A stretch of DNA of 25,104 nt from Eubacterium sp. (GTDB lineage: Bacteria; Bacillota_A; Clostridia; Lachnospirales; Lachnospiraceae): contig JAFVEX010000018.1 in NCBI GenBank assembly GCA_017475785.1, positions 1-25,104 of the forward strand. The letters are read 5' to 3'. The translations under genes were made by a program, and so were the position numbers. Every line of letters begins with the position of its first letter. The first letter of the stretch is position 1. Shown here one piece after another: positions 16,517 through 24,913 of the stretch. Under the pieces are notes generated by a model. The model did no database searches and was not told the origin of the DNA. It saw only the letters and a list, made by a program, of their open reading frames with translations.

Positions 16517-17809
16517 ATGAAGCTTTATCCATCAAAATCCCCCCTGAAAGGCACGCTCAGGGTGCCCGGGGATAAATCCATCTCTCACAGGTCCGTCATG
16601 ATTGGCGCGCTGGCCGAGGGCGAGACGCGCGTCACAGGATTTCTGCCCGGTGTGGACTGCCTGTCCACGATCGCGTGCTTCCGCGCCATGGGAATCCAGA
16701 TCCGCCAGGATCAGGATTCTGTTCTGGTAAATGGAAAGGGACTGCACGGGCTCTCCCGGCCGGATCACGCACTAGACTGCGGAAACAGCGGAACGACCAT
16801 GCGCCTGATGTCCGGTATTCTGGCAGGACAGTCCTTTTCTTCCGCTCTGACAGGGGATGATTCTCTGCGGTCTCGTCCGATGGCGCGCGTAATCCGTCCG
16901 CTGTCTTCCATGGGCGCAGATATCCGGAGCATGGACGGGAACGGCTGCGCGCCGCTGCTGATTGCCCCCGCCTCCCTGCACGGGATCGCATACGATTCCC
17001 CGGTTGCTTCCGCCCAGGTAAAATCCTGTGTGCTGCTGGCGGGATTATATGCGGACGGCCCTGTCTCTGTAACTGAGCCCGCCATCTCCCGAAATCACAC
17101 GGAGCTGATGCTCGGCGGTTTCGGCGCCAGTCTGCATACATCGGGTAAAACCGTTACAATTGATCCGGATCCCGTCCTTTTGGCTTCCGATATCCGGATT
17201 CCCGGAGACATCTCCTCCGCCGCGTACTTTATTGCGGCTGCTCTGATGGTTCCGGGTTCTGAAATCCTTCTCGAAAACGTCGGCGTCAACCCGACTCGCG
17301 ACGGCATGCTCTCCGTCGTGGAAATGATGGGCGGAACGATTCAGACAGAAAACCAATTGATTTCCTGCGGTGAAGCTTCCGCTGATCTTCTGGTCCGCCA
17401 TCAGCCGCTCCACGGGTGTGTGATTGAGGGAGATCTGATCCCCCGGCTGATTGATGAACTTCCGGTCATTGCCGTGCTGGCCGCGTATGCCGACGGAACG
17501 ACCGTCATCCGAAACGCCGAAGAACTGAAGGTGAAGGAATCCAACCGGATCGATCTGGTCGTCAGCATGCTTTCTTCCATGGGAGCAGATATCACGGCGA
17601 CGGAAGACGGCATGATCATTCACGGCGGGAAACCGCTTCACGGGGCAGTCGTGGACTGCCGCAAAGATCACCGCATGGCGATGTCTGCCGCCGTCGCGTC
17701 TCTGATCGCCGAAAACGAAACGGAGATTCCGGACGCAGACTGCGTCAGAATCTCCTACCCTGGTTTCTATAATGATCTGCGTTCACTAAAAAATGGGCAG
17801 CCGCACTAA
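16517..17809 (+). CDS. aroA: 3-phosphoshikimate 1-carboxyvinyltransferase (EPSP synthase)
   Basis: Joins shikimate-3-phosphate and phosphoenolpyruvate in the shikimate pathway. I chose the ATG at 16517, giving 430 residues beginning MKLYPSKSPLKGTLRVPGDK. A longer reading from 16358 overlaps tyrA and lacks homology. Key motifs are VPGDKSISHRS (K20, S21, R25), LDCGNSGTTMRLMSG, the DELPVIAV segment with the catalytic Asp, ELKVKESNRI and KDHRMAMSAAVASL. The last codons and the TAA form part of the downstream terminator stem. The natural class of the enzyme (glyphosate sensitivity) cannot be decided with certainty from these motifs alone. Confidence 0.96.
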   Translation: MKLYPSKSPLKGTLRVPGDKSISHRSVMIGALAEGETRVTGFLPGVDCLSTIACFRAMGIQIRQDQDSVLVNGKGLHGLSRPDHALDCGNSGTTMRLMSGILAGQSFSSALTGDDSLRSRPMARVIRPLSSMGADIRSMDGNGCAPLLIAPASLHGIAYDSPVASAQVKSCVLLAGLYADGPVSVTEPAISRNHTELMLGGFGASLHTSGKTVTIDPDPVLLASDIRIPGDISSAAYFIAAALMVPGSEILLENVGVNPTRDGMLSVVEMMGGTIQTENQLISCGEASADLLVRHQPLHGCVIEGDLIPRLIDELPVIAVLAAYADGTTVIRNAEELKVKESNRIDLVVSMLSSMGADITATEDGMIIHGGKPLHGAVVDCRKDHRMAMSAAVASLIAENETEIPDADCVRISYPGFYNDLRSLKNGQPH

Positions 17810-17832
17810 ATACAGTGCGAATGCCCATTTTT
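17788..17832. terminator. Bidirectional terminator between aroA and dapB
   Basis: AAAAATGGGCA and TGCCCATTTTT flank an inner CGCACT/AGTGCG stem with a 6-nt loop. A-runs and T-runs lie on both sides, so it works in both directions. The aroA stop codon (17807-17809) lies in the loop, and the dapB stop is six bases beyond the right arm. Confidence 0.93.
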
Positions 17833-17837
17833 AACTA

Positions 17838-18593
17838 TCACTGAATCACGTCGGACATATCATACATCCCGGCAGGCTTTCCCGCGAGGTACTTCGCCGC
17901 CGCGACGGCGCCCTTCGCGAAAATAGTCCGCGAGTATGCCGTGTGGCGCAGCTCGATCACCTCGTCTGTGCCCGCATAGATGACATCGTGGATACCCACG
18001 ATCGTGCCGCCCCGCACTGCAGAGATGCCGATCTCCTTTGCGTCCCGCTTCTCATGACGCTGGCTGCGGTCAAACACATAGGTGTAGGCCTGATCCATCG
18101 CGTCATTGATGGAATCCGCCAGCGCGAGTGCAGTCCCGCTGGGCGCGTCGAGCTTCCGGTTGTGGTGCTGCTCGACGATCTCCATGTCGTAGCCCTCTTT
18201 CGCGAGCACGCGCGCGGCCTCCTGCACCAGCTTCATCAGCAGATTGATGCCAAGAGACATGTTTGCGGAGCGCAAAATAGCTGTCTCGCCGCTGTATGCG
18301 CGCATTTTTTCAAGCTGCTCTTCTGTCAGGCCTGTCGTACAGAGTACCAGCGGAAGGCGCTTCTCTCTGGCGTACTCCAGAATGCCGTCGGCGGCTTTGT
18401 AATTGGAAAAATCAATGATGACGTCAGCTGACACATCACAGGCATCCGGACTCTGAAAAACCGGATACGGACGGTCTCCGTTGTCTACAAGATCGATTCC
18501 TGCCACTGCTTCGATTTCCGGATCGGCTCCGATCACCTCCGTCAGAACTTTTCCCATAAACCCGCTGCAGCCATTTAAAATCACTTTGATCAT
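17838..18593 (-). CDS. dapB: 4-hydroxy-tetrahydrodipicolinate reductase
   Basis: Second committed step of lysine and meso-diaminopimelate synthesis, reducing HTPA with NAD(P)H. The 251-residue protein has the nucleotide-binding start VILNGCSGFMGKVL, DVIIDFSNYKAADG, CTTGLTEEQ and SANMSLGINLL. Its catalytic signature is EQHHNRKLDAPSGTAL (His143/His144, Lys147). The ATG follows AGAGGGA. It lies 27 nt after dapA, so the two genes form an operon. The length is at the short end of the family but complete. Confidence 0.96.
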   Translation of the reverse strand: MIKVILNGCSGFMGKVLTEVIGADPEIEAVAGIDLVDNGDRPYPVFQSPDACDVSADVIIDFSNYKAADGILEYAREKRLPLVLCTTGLTEEQLEKMRAYSGETAILRSANMSLGINLLMKLVQEAARVLAKEGYDMEIVEQHHNRKLDAPSGTALALADSINDAMDQAYTYVFDRSQRHEKRDAKEIGISAVRGGTIVGIHDVIYAGTDEVIELRHTAYSRTIFAKGAVAAAKYLAGKPAGMYDMSDVIQ

Positions 18594-18620
18594 ATTCTGT
18601 AATCCCTCTGATATTCTTTA

Positions 18621-19505
18621 TTAAAGCAGGCCGAAAGCTTCCAGTTCCTTCCTGAGACGCTCGCGGTTCGCATCCTCCATCTCGCAGAGCGGCATCCGGA
18701 GCGGGCCGACTTCTTTCCCCATCATGTTCATCGCTTCCTTGACCGGAATCGGATTGACCTCGCAGAACAGAGCGCTGATCAGCGGAATTGCGTCAAGCTG
18801 CATCTTTGCGCCTTTCTTCCTGTCGCCCTCAAGGAATTCCATGACCATGTCATGCGTGTAGCGCGGCGCGACGTTTGCCAGAACAGAGATAACGCCGTAA
18901 CCGCCAAGTGAACAGATCGCGATCGTCTGGTCATCGTCACCTGAGTAGACTTCCAGATCATCCCCTGCCAGATGCATGGTCTTCGCAATCTGGGAGAGGC
19001 TTCCGGACGCCTCCTTGATTCCGACGATATTCTTCACATTTTTCGCGAGATACGCGGCAGTTTCCGGAAGAATGTTGACGCCGGTGCGGCTCGGAACGTT
19101 GTACATGATAATCGGCAGGCTGACGCTCTCCGCGATCTGTGTGTAATGTCTGATCAGACCCTTCTGGGAAGCCTTGTTGTAGTACGGCGTAACGATCAGG
19201 AGCCCGTCCGCTCCGTCTTTTTCCGCCTCCTGAGCAAGCTCGATTGCCACAACCGTGTCATTGGATCCGGTTCCGGCGATGACCGGGATGCGGTGATTGA
19301 CGGTTTTAACGCAGTGACGGATGGTTTCCTCGTGTTCTTCTACTGTCATGGTAGCCGATTCGCCTGTCGTGCCGCAGATAATGATCGCGTCGGTTTTTTC
19401 CGCAATCTGTTCCTCCAGTATTTCATCCAGCTTTGTGAAATTCACGCTGCCGTCCTCGTTCATGGGGGTAATAATCGCAACACCTGAACCCTTAAATAAT
19501 GCCAT
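18621..19505 (-). CDS. dapA: 4-hydroxy-tetrahydrodipicolinate synthase
   Basis: Condenses pyruvate with aspartate semialdehyde, the entry step to lysine and diaminopimelate. I chose the ATG at 19503-19505 with AGGAGG upstream; a longer reading to 19661 covers the leader and promoter. The 294-residue TIM-barrel protein has GTTGESATMT (Thr46/Thr47), YNVPSRTG with Tyr135, and VGIKEASG with the Schiff-base Lys164. Its last residues, REELxxFGLL-like (RLRKELEAFGLL), are typical. It is the first gene of the dapA-dapB operon, with its own promoter 150 nt upstream. The leader has a GC-rich hairpin, but I do not see a lysine riboswitch. Confidence 0.97.
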   Translation of the reverse strand: MALFKGSGVAIITPMNEDGSVNFTKLDEILEEQIAEKTDAIIICGTTGESATMTVEEHEETIRHCVKTVNHRIPVIAGTGSNDTVVAIELAQEAEKDGADGLLIVTPYYNKASQKGLIRHYTQIAESVSLPIIMYNVPSRTGVNILPETAAYLAKNVKNIVGIKEASGSLSQIAKTMHLAGDDLEVYSGDDDQTIAICSLGGYGVISVLANVAPRYTHDMVMEFLEGDRKKGAKMQLDAIPLISALFCEVNPIPVKEAMNMMGKEVGPLRMPLCEMEDANRERLRKELEAFGLL

Positions 19506-19532
19506 AACTAAAATTCCTCCTGATATTCCGCG

Positions 19533-19554
19533 GCCGGCGCGCTCCTGCGCCGGC
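19533..19554 (-). promoter_or_regulatory. GC-rich hairpin in the dapA leader
   Basis: GCCGGCGC (19533-19540) and GCGCCGGC (19547-19554) form a perfect 8-bp stem with a 6-nt loop, 27 nt upstream of the dapA start. No T-run follows on the minus strand, so it is not a terminator. It may affect access to the ribosome-binding site. Confidence 0.5.
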
Positions 19555-19632
19555 AGATATCCCTTTCCTTCACAGCCGCCGGCGTGTACTGCCAGTCTTG
19601 TCTGTGTATTCTGCTTCTCAAGATTCATGGAA

Positions 19633-19661
19633 AATATATCACTTAGACCCGGTATTGTCAA
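19633..19661 (-). promoter_or_regulatory. Promoter of dapA-dapB
   Basis: On the minus strand a perfect TTGACA (19656-19661) and TATATT (19633-19638) are 17 bp apart. Its -35 element overlaps that of the divergent typA promoter. Confidence 0.78.
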
Positions 19662-19683
19662 GAATTGCGAGTCATGGTATACT
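19655..19683 (+). promoter_or_regulatory. Promoter of typA
   Basis: TTGTCA (19655-19660) and TATACT (19678-19683) are 17 bp apart, with an extended -10 (TGG before TATACT). Transcription would start near 19690, about 37 nt before the typA ATG. Confidence 0.75.
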
Positions 19684-19726
19684 TTGAATTTGTGTAAGAA
19701 AAAGAATCCAGGAAAGGATCAGACCG

Positions 19727-21547
19727 ATGAAACGTCACGATGTGAGAAATGTTGCGATTATTGCCCATGTAGACCATGGAAAAACAACACTGGTTGACCA
19801 GCTTCTGCGCCAGAGCGGCGTCTTCCGCGAGAACCAGCAGGTTCAGGAGCGTGTCATGGACTCAGGTGACATCGAGCGCGAACGAGGCATTACAATTCTT
19901 TCAAAAAACACCGCGGTCTTTTATAACGATGTCAAAATTAATATTATCGATACGCCCGGACACGCTGATTTCGGCGGAGAAGTCGAGCGCGTCCTGAAGA
20001 TGGTAAATGGCGTCATTCTCCTGGTAGATGCCTTCGAAGGACCCATGCCGCAGACCAGATTCGTTCTGCAGAAAGCACTTGATCTGAATCTGAAGGTCAT
20101 CGTCTGCATCAATAAGATTGACCGGCCAAACGCGAGGCCGGAAGAAGTCGTAGATGATGTTCTGGAGCTGATGATGGATCTGGGCGCTTCGGACGAACAG
20201 CTGGACGCTCCGTTCCTGTTTGCCTCTGCGCGCGATGGATACTGTACGCGCGATCTCCGCGATCCTTCGTCAAATATGATTCCGCTCTTTGAGGCGATCC
20301 TCAGTGACATTCCGGAGCCGGAAGGGGACCCGGACGCCGGGACGCAGGTTCTGATCAGCACCATTGATTACAACGAATATGTCGGAAGAATCGGCATCGG
20401 CAAAATAGACAACGGCAAGCTTGCGGTTAATCAGGAGGTTCTGCTGATGAATCACCACAAGCCCGGCAAGCGGGAAAAGGTGAAAATCAGCAAGCTGTAC
20501 GAATTTGACGGCCTGAGCCGCGTAGATGTGCAGGAGGCAGAAATCGGCTCCATCGTCGCCGTTACCGGTATCCCGGATCTTCATATCGGAGATACCCTCT
20601 GTGACCTCGAGCGGCCGGATCCGATTCCTTTCCAGGAAATCACAGAGCCGACGATTTCCATGAACTTTCTCGTAAATGATTCTCCGTTCGCGGGACAGGA
20701 GGGAACCTACGTGACCTCCCGGCACATCCGGGACAGGCTGTTCCGTGAACTGAACACAGACGTCAGCCTGCGCGTCGAGGAGACCGATTCCGCGGACTGC
20801 TTTAAGGTTTCCGGCCGGGGCGAGCTGCATCTTTCCGGTCTGATAGAGATCATGCGCCGCGAGGGATATGAATTCGCGGTCAGCCGCGCGGAGGTAATCT
20901 ACCGCCACGATGAGCGCGGAAAGCTTCTGGAGCCAATGGAAATTGTCTATGTGGACGTGCCCGAAGAATTCTCCGGCTCTGTCATTCAGCGGCTCTCCGA
21001 GCGCAAAGGAGAACTGCAGGGCATGAGTATGGGTGCCGACGGCATCACGCGTCTGGAATTCTCGATTCCATCACGCGGGCTGATCGGATTCCGCGGTCAT
21101 TTTCTGACCATGACAAAAGGCACTGGCATCATGAATACCAATTTCGACGGCTACGGGCCGTACAAAGGAGAAATATCCTTCCGCAAGCAGGGTTCTCTGA
21201 TCGCCTTTGAAACAGGAGAATCCGTCGCATACGGCCTGTTCCAGGCCCAGCAGCGCGGAGCCCTCTTCATCGGCCCCGGCGTGCGTGTTTATGCCGGAAT
21301 GATTATCGGACAGTGCGCGAAGCCCGAAGATATCGAGCTGAACGTCTGCAAGACAAAACACCTGACAAATACACGTTCCTCTTCAGCAGATGAAGCACTG
21401 ACGCTGACGACGCCGAAAATTCTTTCTCTGGATGAGGCACTGGAATTTATCGATCAGGATGAGCTTGTGGAGGTGACGCCTGCTTCGCTCCGACTTCGCA
21501 AGCGGCAGCTGGATTCACGACTTCGCAAGCGCGAGCAGATGCGGTAG
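19727..21547 (+). CDS. typA: Ribosome-associated GTPase TypA/BipA
   Basis: Translational GTPase related to EF-G that binds the 70S ribosome and supports ribosome assembly and stress or cold adaptation. The 606-residue product has G1 [10 protein letters not shown], a switch region with [12 protein letters not shown]3 [16 protein letters not shown] and G4 NKID. Later come the TypA-specific [15 protein letters not shown] and [11 protein letters not shown], and the C-terminal [23 protein letters not shown], which is diagnostic of BipA. The ATG follows AGGAAAGGA. The C-terminal end contains a short duplication encoding RLRKR twice. It is divergent from dapA and monocistronic, with a strong hairpin terminator downstream. 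Confidence 0.97.
   Translation: MKRHDVRNVAIIAHVDHGKTTLVDQLLRQSGVFRENQQVQERVMDSGDIERERGITILSKNTAVFYNDVKINIIDTPGHADFGGEVERVLKMVNGVILLVDAFEGPMPQTRFVLQKALDLNLKVIVCINKIDRPNARPEEVVDDVLELMMDLGASDEQLDAPFLFASARDGYCTRDLRDPSSNMIPLFEAILSDIPEPEGDPDAGTQVLISTIDYNEYVGRIGIGKIDNGKLAVNQEVLLMNHHKPGKREKVKISKLYEFDGLSRVDVQEAEIGSIVAVTGIPDLHIGDTLCDLERPDPIPFQEITEPTISMNFLVNDSPFAGQEGTYVTSRHIRDRLFRELNTDVSLRVEETDSADCFKVSGRGELHLSGLIEIMRREGYEFAVSRAEVIYRHDERGKLLEPMEIVYVDVPEEFSGSVIQRLSERKGELQGMSMGADGITRLEFSIPSRGLIGFRGHFLTMTKGTGIMNTNFDGYGPYKGEISFRKQGSLIAFETGESVAYGLFQAQQRGALFIGPGVRVYAGMIIGQCAKPEDIELNVCKTKHLTNTRSSSADEALTLTTPKILSLDEALEFIDQDELVEVTPASLRLRKRQLDSRLRKREQMR
21491..21531 (+). repeat. Short direct repeat in the 3' end of typA
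   Basis: CGACTTCGCAAGCG occurs at 21491-21504 and again at 21518-21531, 27 nt apart, so it is in frame. It encodes RLRKR twice near the C-terminus. Confidence 0.8.
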
Positions 21548-21551
21548 AAAC

Positions 21552-21569
21552 GTGCGCCGCCGGGCGCAC
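21552..21569 (+). repeat. Small hairpin right after typA
   Basis: GTGCGCC (21552-21558) and GGCGCAC (21563-21569) form a 7-bp GC-rich stem with a 4-nt loop, a few bases after the typA stop. There is no T-run. Confidence 0.6.
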
Positions 21570-21573
21570 ATAC

Positions 21574-21655
21574 GACAAGGGGACGGTTCTCCGGCAGGGA
21601 TGATGACAAGGGGACGGTTCTCCGGCTTGTGCCGGAGAACCGTCCCCTTGTCATC
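21574..21655. repeat. Two direct copies and one inverted copy of a 22-bp repeat
   Basis: A 22-bp unit with core GGGGACGGTTCTCCGGC occurs at 21574-21595, at 21605-21626, and inverted at 21631-21652. The GGGGACGGTTC core is a motif I know to be dispersed in many Firmicutes and other genomes, sometimes as part of REP-like or terminator-like elements. Confidence 0.85.
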
Positions 21656-21663
21656 CCCTTTTT
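21602..21663 (+). terminator. Long-stem terminator of typA
   Basis: A perfect 25-bp stem (21602-21626 with 21631-21655) has a 4-nt TTGT loop and is followed by CCCC and a run of five T (21659-21663). It is much longer than an ordinary terminator because it is built from two opposed repeat units. The minus strand lacks a T-run after the stem. Confidence 0.75.
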
Positions 21664-21693
21664 ATCCTTATTATGCCCCGATTACCCGCGCCT

Positions 21694-23433
21694 TCATTTC
21701 AGCATATCCTTCAGGACATTCGTCTCCTGCTCAATCTCCTGCAGCTCCTCCTCGGACAAATTCTCTGCTTTTCTGCGCGAGAGACGTTCCAGGAGCGCCG
21801 TCTGGCGCTGAAGCTCCCGCCTCACATCCCTTTCAAGGTCTTTTTTGTTCTCCCGCAGATAATTCTGAGCCTGCGCGGATATCCGCTTTGCCTCGGCAAC
21901 CGCGTCAAACCGCTTCTTTCTTGTCTGGTCATCAGCGGCATAGCTCTTTGCCTCGTGAATGGCCTGCTGGATTTCTTCCTCAGACATGTTTGCGCTCGAC
22001 GTGATCGTAATCGACTTCTCTTTTCCGGTTCCGAGATCCTTTGCTGATACGTTTACGATGCCGTTCGCGTCAATATCGAATGTGACTTCTATCTGCGGAA
22101 CGCCTGCGGGGGCACGTCTGATGCCCGTCAGCCGGAAATTCCCGAGCAGCTTATTATCTCTGGAAAACTGCCTCTCGCCCTGCAGCACCTTGATGTCGAC
22201 AGATGTCTGAAAATTGGCAGCTGTAGAGAATATCTGCGTATGTCTGGTGGGAATGGTGGTATTGCGGTCTATGATTTTCGTGGCAATTCCGCCGATCGTC
22301 TCAATGGAAAGTGACAGCGGCGTGACATCCATCAAAATCAGGTCCGTGACGAATCCTTCCGGGATCTCTCCTGCCAGCTTCGCGCCCTGCACCGCCGCGC
22401 CAAGGGCGACACATTCGTCCGGATTCAGGTTTCTGGAGGGCTCTTGTCACGTGAGATGCCGTACCTTTTCCTGAAAAGCATGCATTCTTGTAGAGCCGCC
22501 TGCCAGCAGCACCATGCCAAGCTCCGACGCCCGGACGCCCGCGTCCTGAAGAACCTGCCGCACCGGAGCTTCCGTGCGCGCGATGAGATCATCTGTCAGT
22601 TCTTCAAATTTTGCGCGCGTAATATCCATATACAGGTGAATCGGCTCGCCCTTCATCGTCGCGATAAAGGGCAGGTTGATGGAGGTCTGGACTGACGAGG
22701 ACAATTCTTTTTTCGCGTCTTCGCACGCCTCGCGGATCCGCTGGACAGCCGTGATGTCCTTCGCGAGATTGATCCGCTTTTCTCTGCGGTACTCATTAAT
22801 CACATACTCCGTCAGCCGCTCGTCGAAGTCATCCCCGCCAAGATGATTGTCACCTGCCGTTGCCAGCACTTCGATCAGTCCCTCGCTGATCTCAATCAGC
22901 GACACATCGAACGTTCCCCCGCCGAGGTCAAATACCATGATTTTCTGCGGCGCCGCGTGATCCATCCCATAAGCCAGCGCGGCAGAAGTCGGCTCATTGA
23001 TGATGCGGAGCACCTCAAGCCCCGCAATCCTTCCGGCGTCCTTCGTCGCCTGACGCTGCGCGTCATTAAAATAAGCCGGCACGGTGATAACAGCCTGCGT
23101 GACTTCTGTTCCCAGATATGCCTCCGCGTCTTTTTTCAGCTTCTGGAGGATCATCGCGGATATTTCCTGAGGGGTGTAATCACGGTCATCCACGCGAAAA
23201 CGAAAATCCGTCCCCATCTGGCGCTTAATCGATGAGATCGTGCGCTTCGTGTTCACAGCCGTCTGCCGCCTGGCAGCACTTCCGACCAGGAGTTCTCCGA
23301 TCTTTGAGAACGCGACGACGGAGGGCGTTGTGCGGTTTCCTTCTGAATTGCTGATGACTACAGGCACGCCGCCCTCCCAGACAGCGACACAGCTGTTCGT
23401 CGTTCCCAGATCAATCCCAATTACTTTTCCCAT
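21694..23433 (-). pseudogene. dnaK: DnaK (Hsp70) paralogue interrupted by an in-frame TGA
   Basis: Hsp70-type ATP-dependent chaperone. The ATPase domain is complete in sequence up to codon 328, with [67 protein letters not shown] and [12 protein letters not shown]. Codon 329 (22447-22449) is TGA, where the family has the Gly of [14 protein letters not shown]. The same frame continues without other damage through PSRNLNPDE, the substrate-binding domain ([12 protein letters not shown]) and a helical lid ending [10 protein letters not shown]. The full frame has 579 codons, shorter than usual DnaK (about 610-640), mainly at the C-terminus. The ATG at 23431-23433 follows AAGGAAA, 4 nt after relQ. 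A GGA-to-TGA change or a sequencing error explains it. It is probably not the main heat-shock dnaK, since grpE and dnaJ are not here. Confidence 0.88.
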
Positions 23434-23437
23434 CGCT

Positions 23438-24250
23438 TCAGTTTCCTTCGCCGCGCTCAATCAGATTCTGCAGATAATCATGCGAAGAACCCATCGACCG
23501 CTCCTTGCTTCTGTACAGCTTGAAGATTCGTTCATCCGTCTTCGGCGCCTCGACCGGCTTCGTATTTGGCACAGGAACATCCGCGTACTCAATCTTTCCC
23601 CGGATCTGCTGCATGCGGAAGTCCACGGCCGTGATGACATCCGCGCACTCGCGGAGCTCTTCCGTGATCTCCTCCGTATTTTCAAGATCTTTATTATATT
23701 TCAGCTGGTGCTCCACGCTCGCCCAGAAATCCATCGCGATGGTTCTGCACTGAATCTCAACCTTCCGCATCTTCTTTTCCTTGGAGAGGAAAATCGGCAC
23801 CTCGACAATCAGATGCAGACTGCGGTATCCGCTTTCCTTCGGATGTTTGATGTAGTCCTTGATATCAATCATCCGTACATCATCCTGATGAAGAAGCAGA
23901 TCCGCGATAGAATAGATATCTTCCGGAAAGCTGCAGACAATCCGGACCCCGGCGATATCGGAGATGTGCTCCTCGATATTGGCAATGGTGATATCCAGAC
24001 TTTTTCTGCGCAGTTTTTTCAGAAGACTGTCCGGCTTCTTCAGCCTCGACTTGATGTTCTGGATCGGATTTCTGTTGTAAGAGAGCGCGAACTCATTGTT
24101 CAAAACATTTAACTTTGTCTCGATTTCCATGATCGCGCAGCGGTATTCCATCATCAGATGTGTGTATTCCTGCCGGAAATCCCGAAATTCATCAACTTTA
24201 TCTATATTCAGGGCATCAATCTGATTGATTGCTTCATTCACAAATTCCAT
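23438..24250 (-). CDS. RelQ/YjbM-like small alarmone synthetase
   Basis: Predicted (p)ppGpp synthetase with only the RelA/SpoT synthetase domain. The 270-residue protein has [17 protein letters not shown] (about 67-83), the [12 protein letters not shown] core (98-109), [20 protein letters not shown] (132-151) and the [20 protein letters not shown] strand-helix (164-183) of RelQ-type enzymes. There is no HD hydrolase, TGS or ACT domain. It is longer than typical RelQ (about 210 residues), with extra N- and C-terminal helical segments. The ATG follows TAGGAGG. It sits between maf (20 nt upstream) and the dnaK paralogue (4 nt downstream) on one transcript. Product (pppGpp, ppGpp or pGpp) is unknown. 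Confidence 0.9.
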   Translation of the reverse strand: MEFVNEAINQIDALNIDKVDEFRDFRQEYTHLMMEYRCAIMEIETKLNVLNNEFALSYNRNPIQNIKSRLKKPDSLLKKLRRKSLDITIANIEEHISDIAGVRIVCSFPEDIYSIADLLLHQDDVRMIDIKDYIKHPKESGYRSLHLIVEVPIFLSKEKKMRKVEIQCRTIAMDFWASVEHQLKYNKDLENTEEITEELRECADVITAVDFRMQQIRGKIEYADVPVPNTKPVEAPKTDERIFKLYRSKERSMGSSHDYLQNLIERGEGN

Positions 24251-24270
24251 AAGCGCCTCCTACACGGTGC

Positions 24271-24840
24271 TCACCAGTTTTTCAGTTCCTGATACACAGC
24301 GTGTACCGGTAACCCTACAACGTTATAATAATCTCCGCGGATCTCCTCCACATGCCGGCAGAACAGCCCCTGTATTCCATAGGCGCCCGCCTTGTCCAGC
24401 GGCTCACCTGTCGCGATATAGGCGTCTATCTCCTCATCCGTCAGCGGACTGACCGCCACCTCTGTCTGAACCGAGAAGGACTTCTGCTTCGTACTGCCAT
24501 CCGTCAGTCTCTGGGCGATCGTCACGCCCGTATAGACATCATGCCGTCTTCCCTGCAGGTGCCGCAGCATCTGCCTGGCGTCCGCCGGATCAGATGGCTT
24601 TCCGAGAATTTCACCGTCCAGCACGACAATCGTATCTGCGCCCAGGACAAGCTCGCCGGGCGCTGTCTTCCCCAGCACATCCAGACACTTGATCTGGGAT
24701 AGCTTCTGCACAATTTCTTCCGGATCCGTGAGATTTGTCTCCTCATCCGCGTGACTGGCCATCACCTCAAATGCGATGCCGGCCGTCTCGAGGATCTCTC
24801 TTCTGCGCGGCGAGGCCGAGGCCAGAATCAGTTTTCTCAT
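24271..24840 (-). CDS. maf: Maf-family nucleoside triphosphate pyrophosphatase
   Basis: House-cleaning enzyme that hydrolyses non-canonical or modified nucleotides (dTTP/UTP-type in many members) and is linked to septum formation. I chose the ATG at 24838-24840, giving 189 residues starting MRKLILASASPRRREIL, because SASPRR is the family N-terminus. GADTIVVLDGEILGKP, HDVYTGVTI, GEPLDKAGAYGIQG and GDYYNVVGLPV complete the family motifs. The ribosome-binding site is a modest TGGAGTG. The gene lies about 70 nt after the RNase P RNA end and heads maf-relQ-dnaK. Exact nucleotide preference cannot be read from sequence. Confidence 0.94.
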   Translation of the reverse strand: MRKLILASASPRRREILETAGIAFEVMASHADEETNLTDPEEIVQKLSQIKCLDVLGKTAPGELVLGADTIVVLDGEILGKPSDPADARQMLRHLQGRRHDVYTGVTIAQRLTDGSTKQKSFSVQTEVAVSPLTDEEIDAYIATGEPLDKAGAYGIQGLFCRHVEEIRGDYYNVVGLPVHAVYQELKNW

Positions 24841-24913
24841 AGGACACTCCATTCAATACTCTGATGCCGGAAAACCCTCCGGACGAATCATTTTGCCAAG
24901 CCTGCTTTTCCGA

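Noticed and set aside
19506..19632. Lysine riboswitch upstream of dapA
   Set aside because: The leader is only about 120 nt from the predicted start site, and I cannot find the conserved lysine-riboswitch blocks; only one GC-rich hairpin is clear.
22447..22449. Selenocysteine or recoded TGA in dnaK
   Set aside because: The family has Gly at this position, not Cys. I see no convincing SECIS-type stem directly downstream, and TGA acts as stop in intact neighbouring genes.
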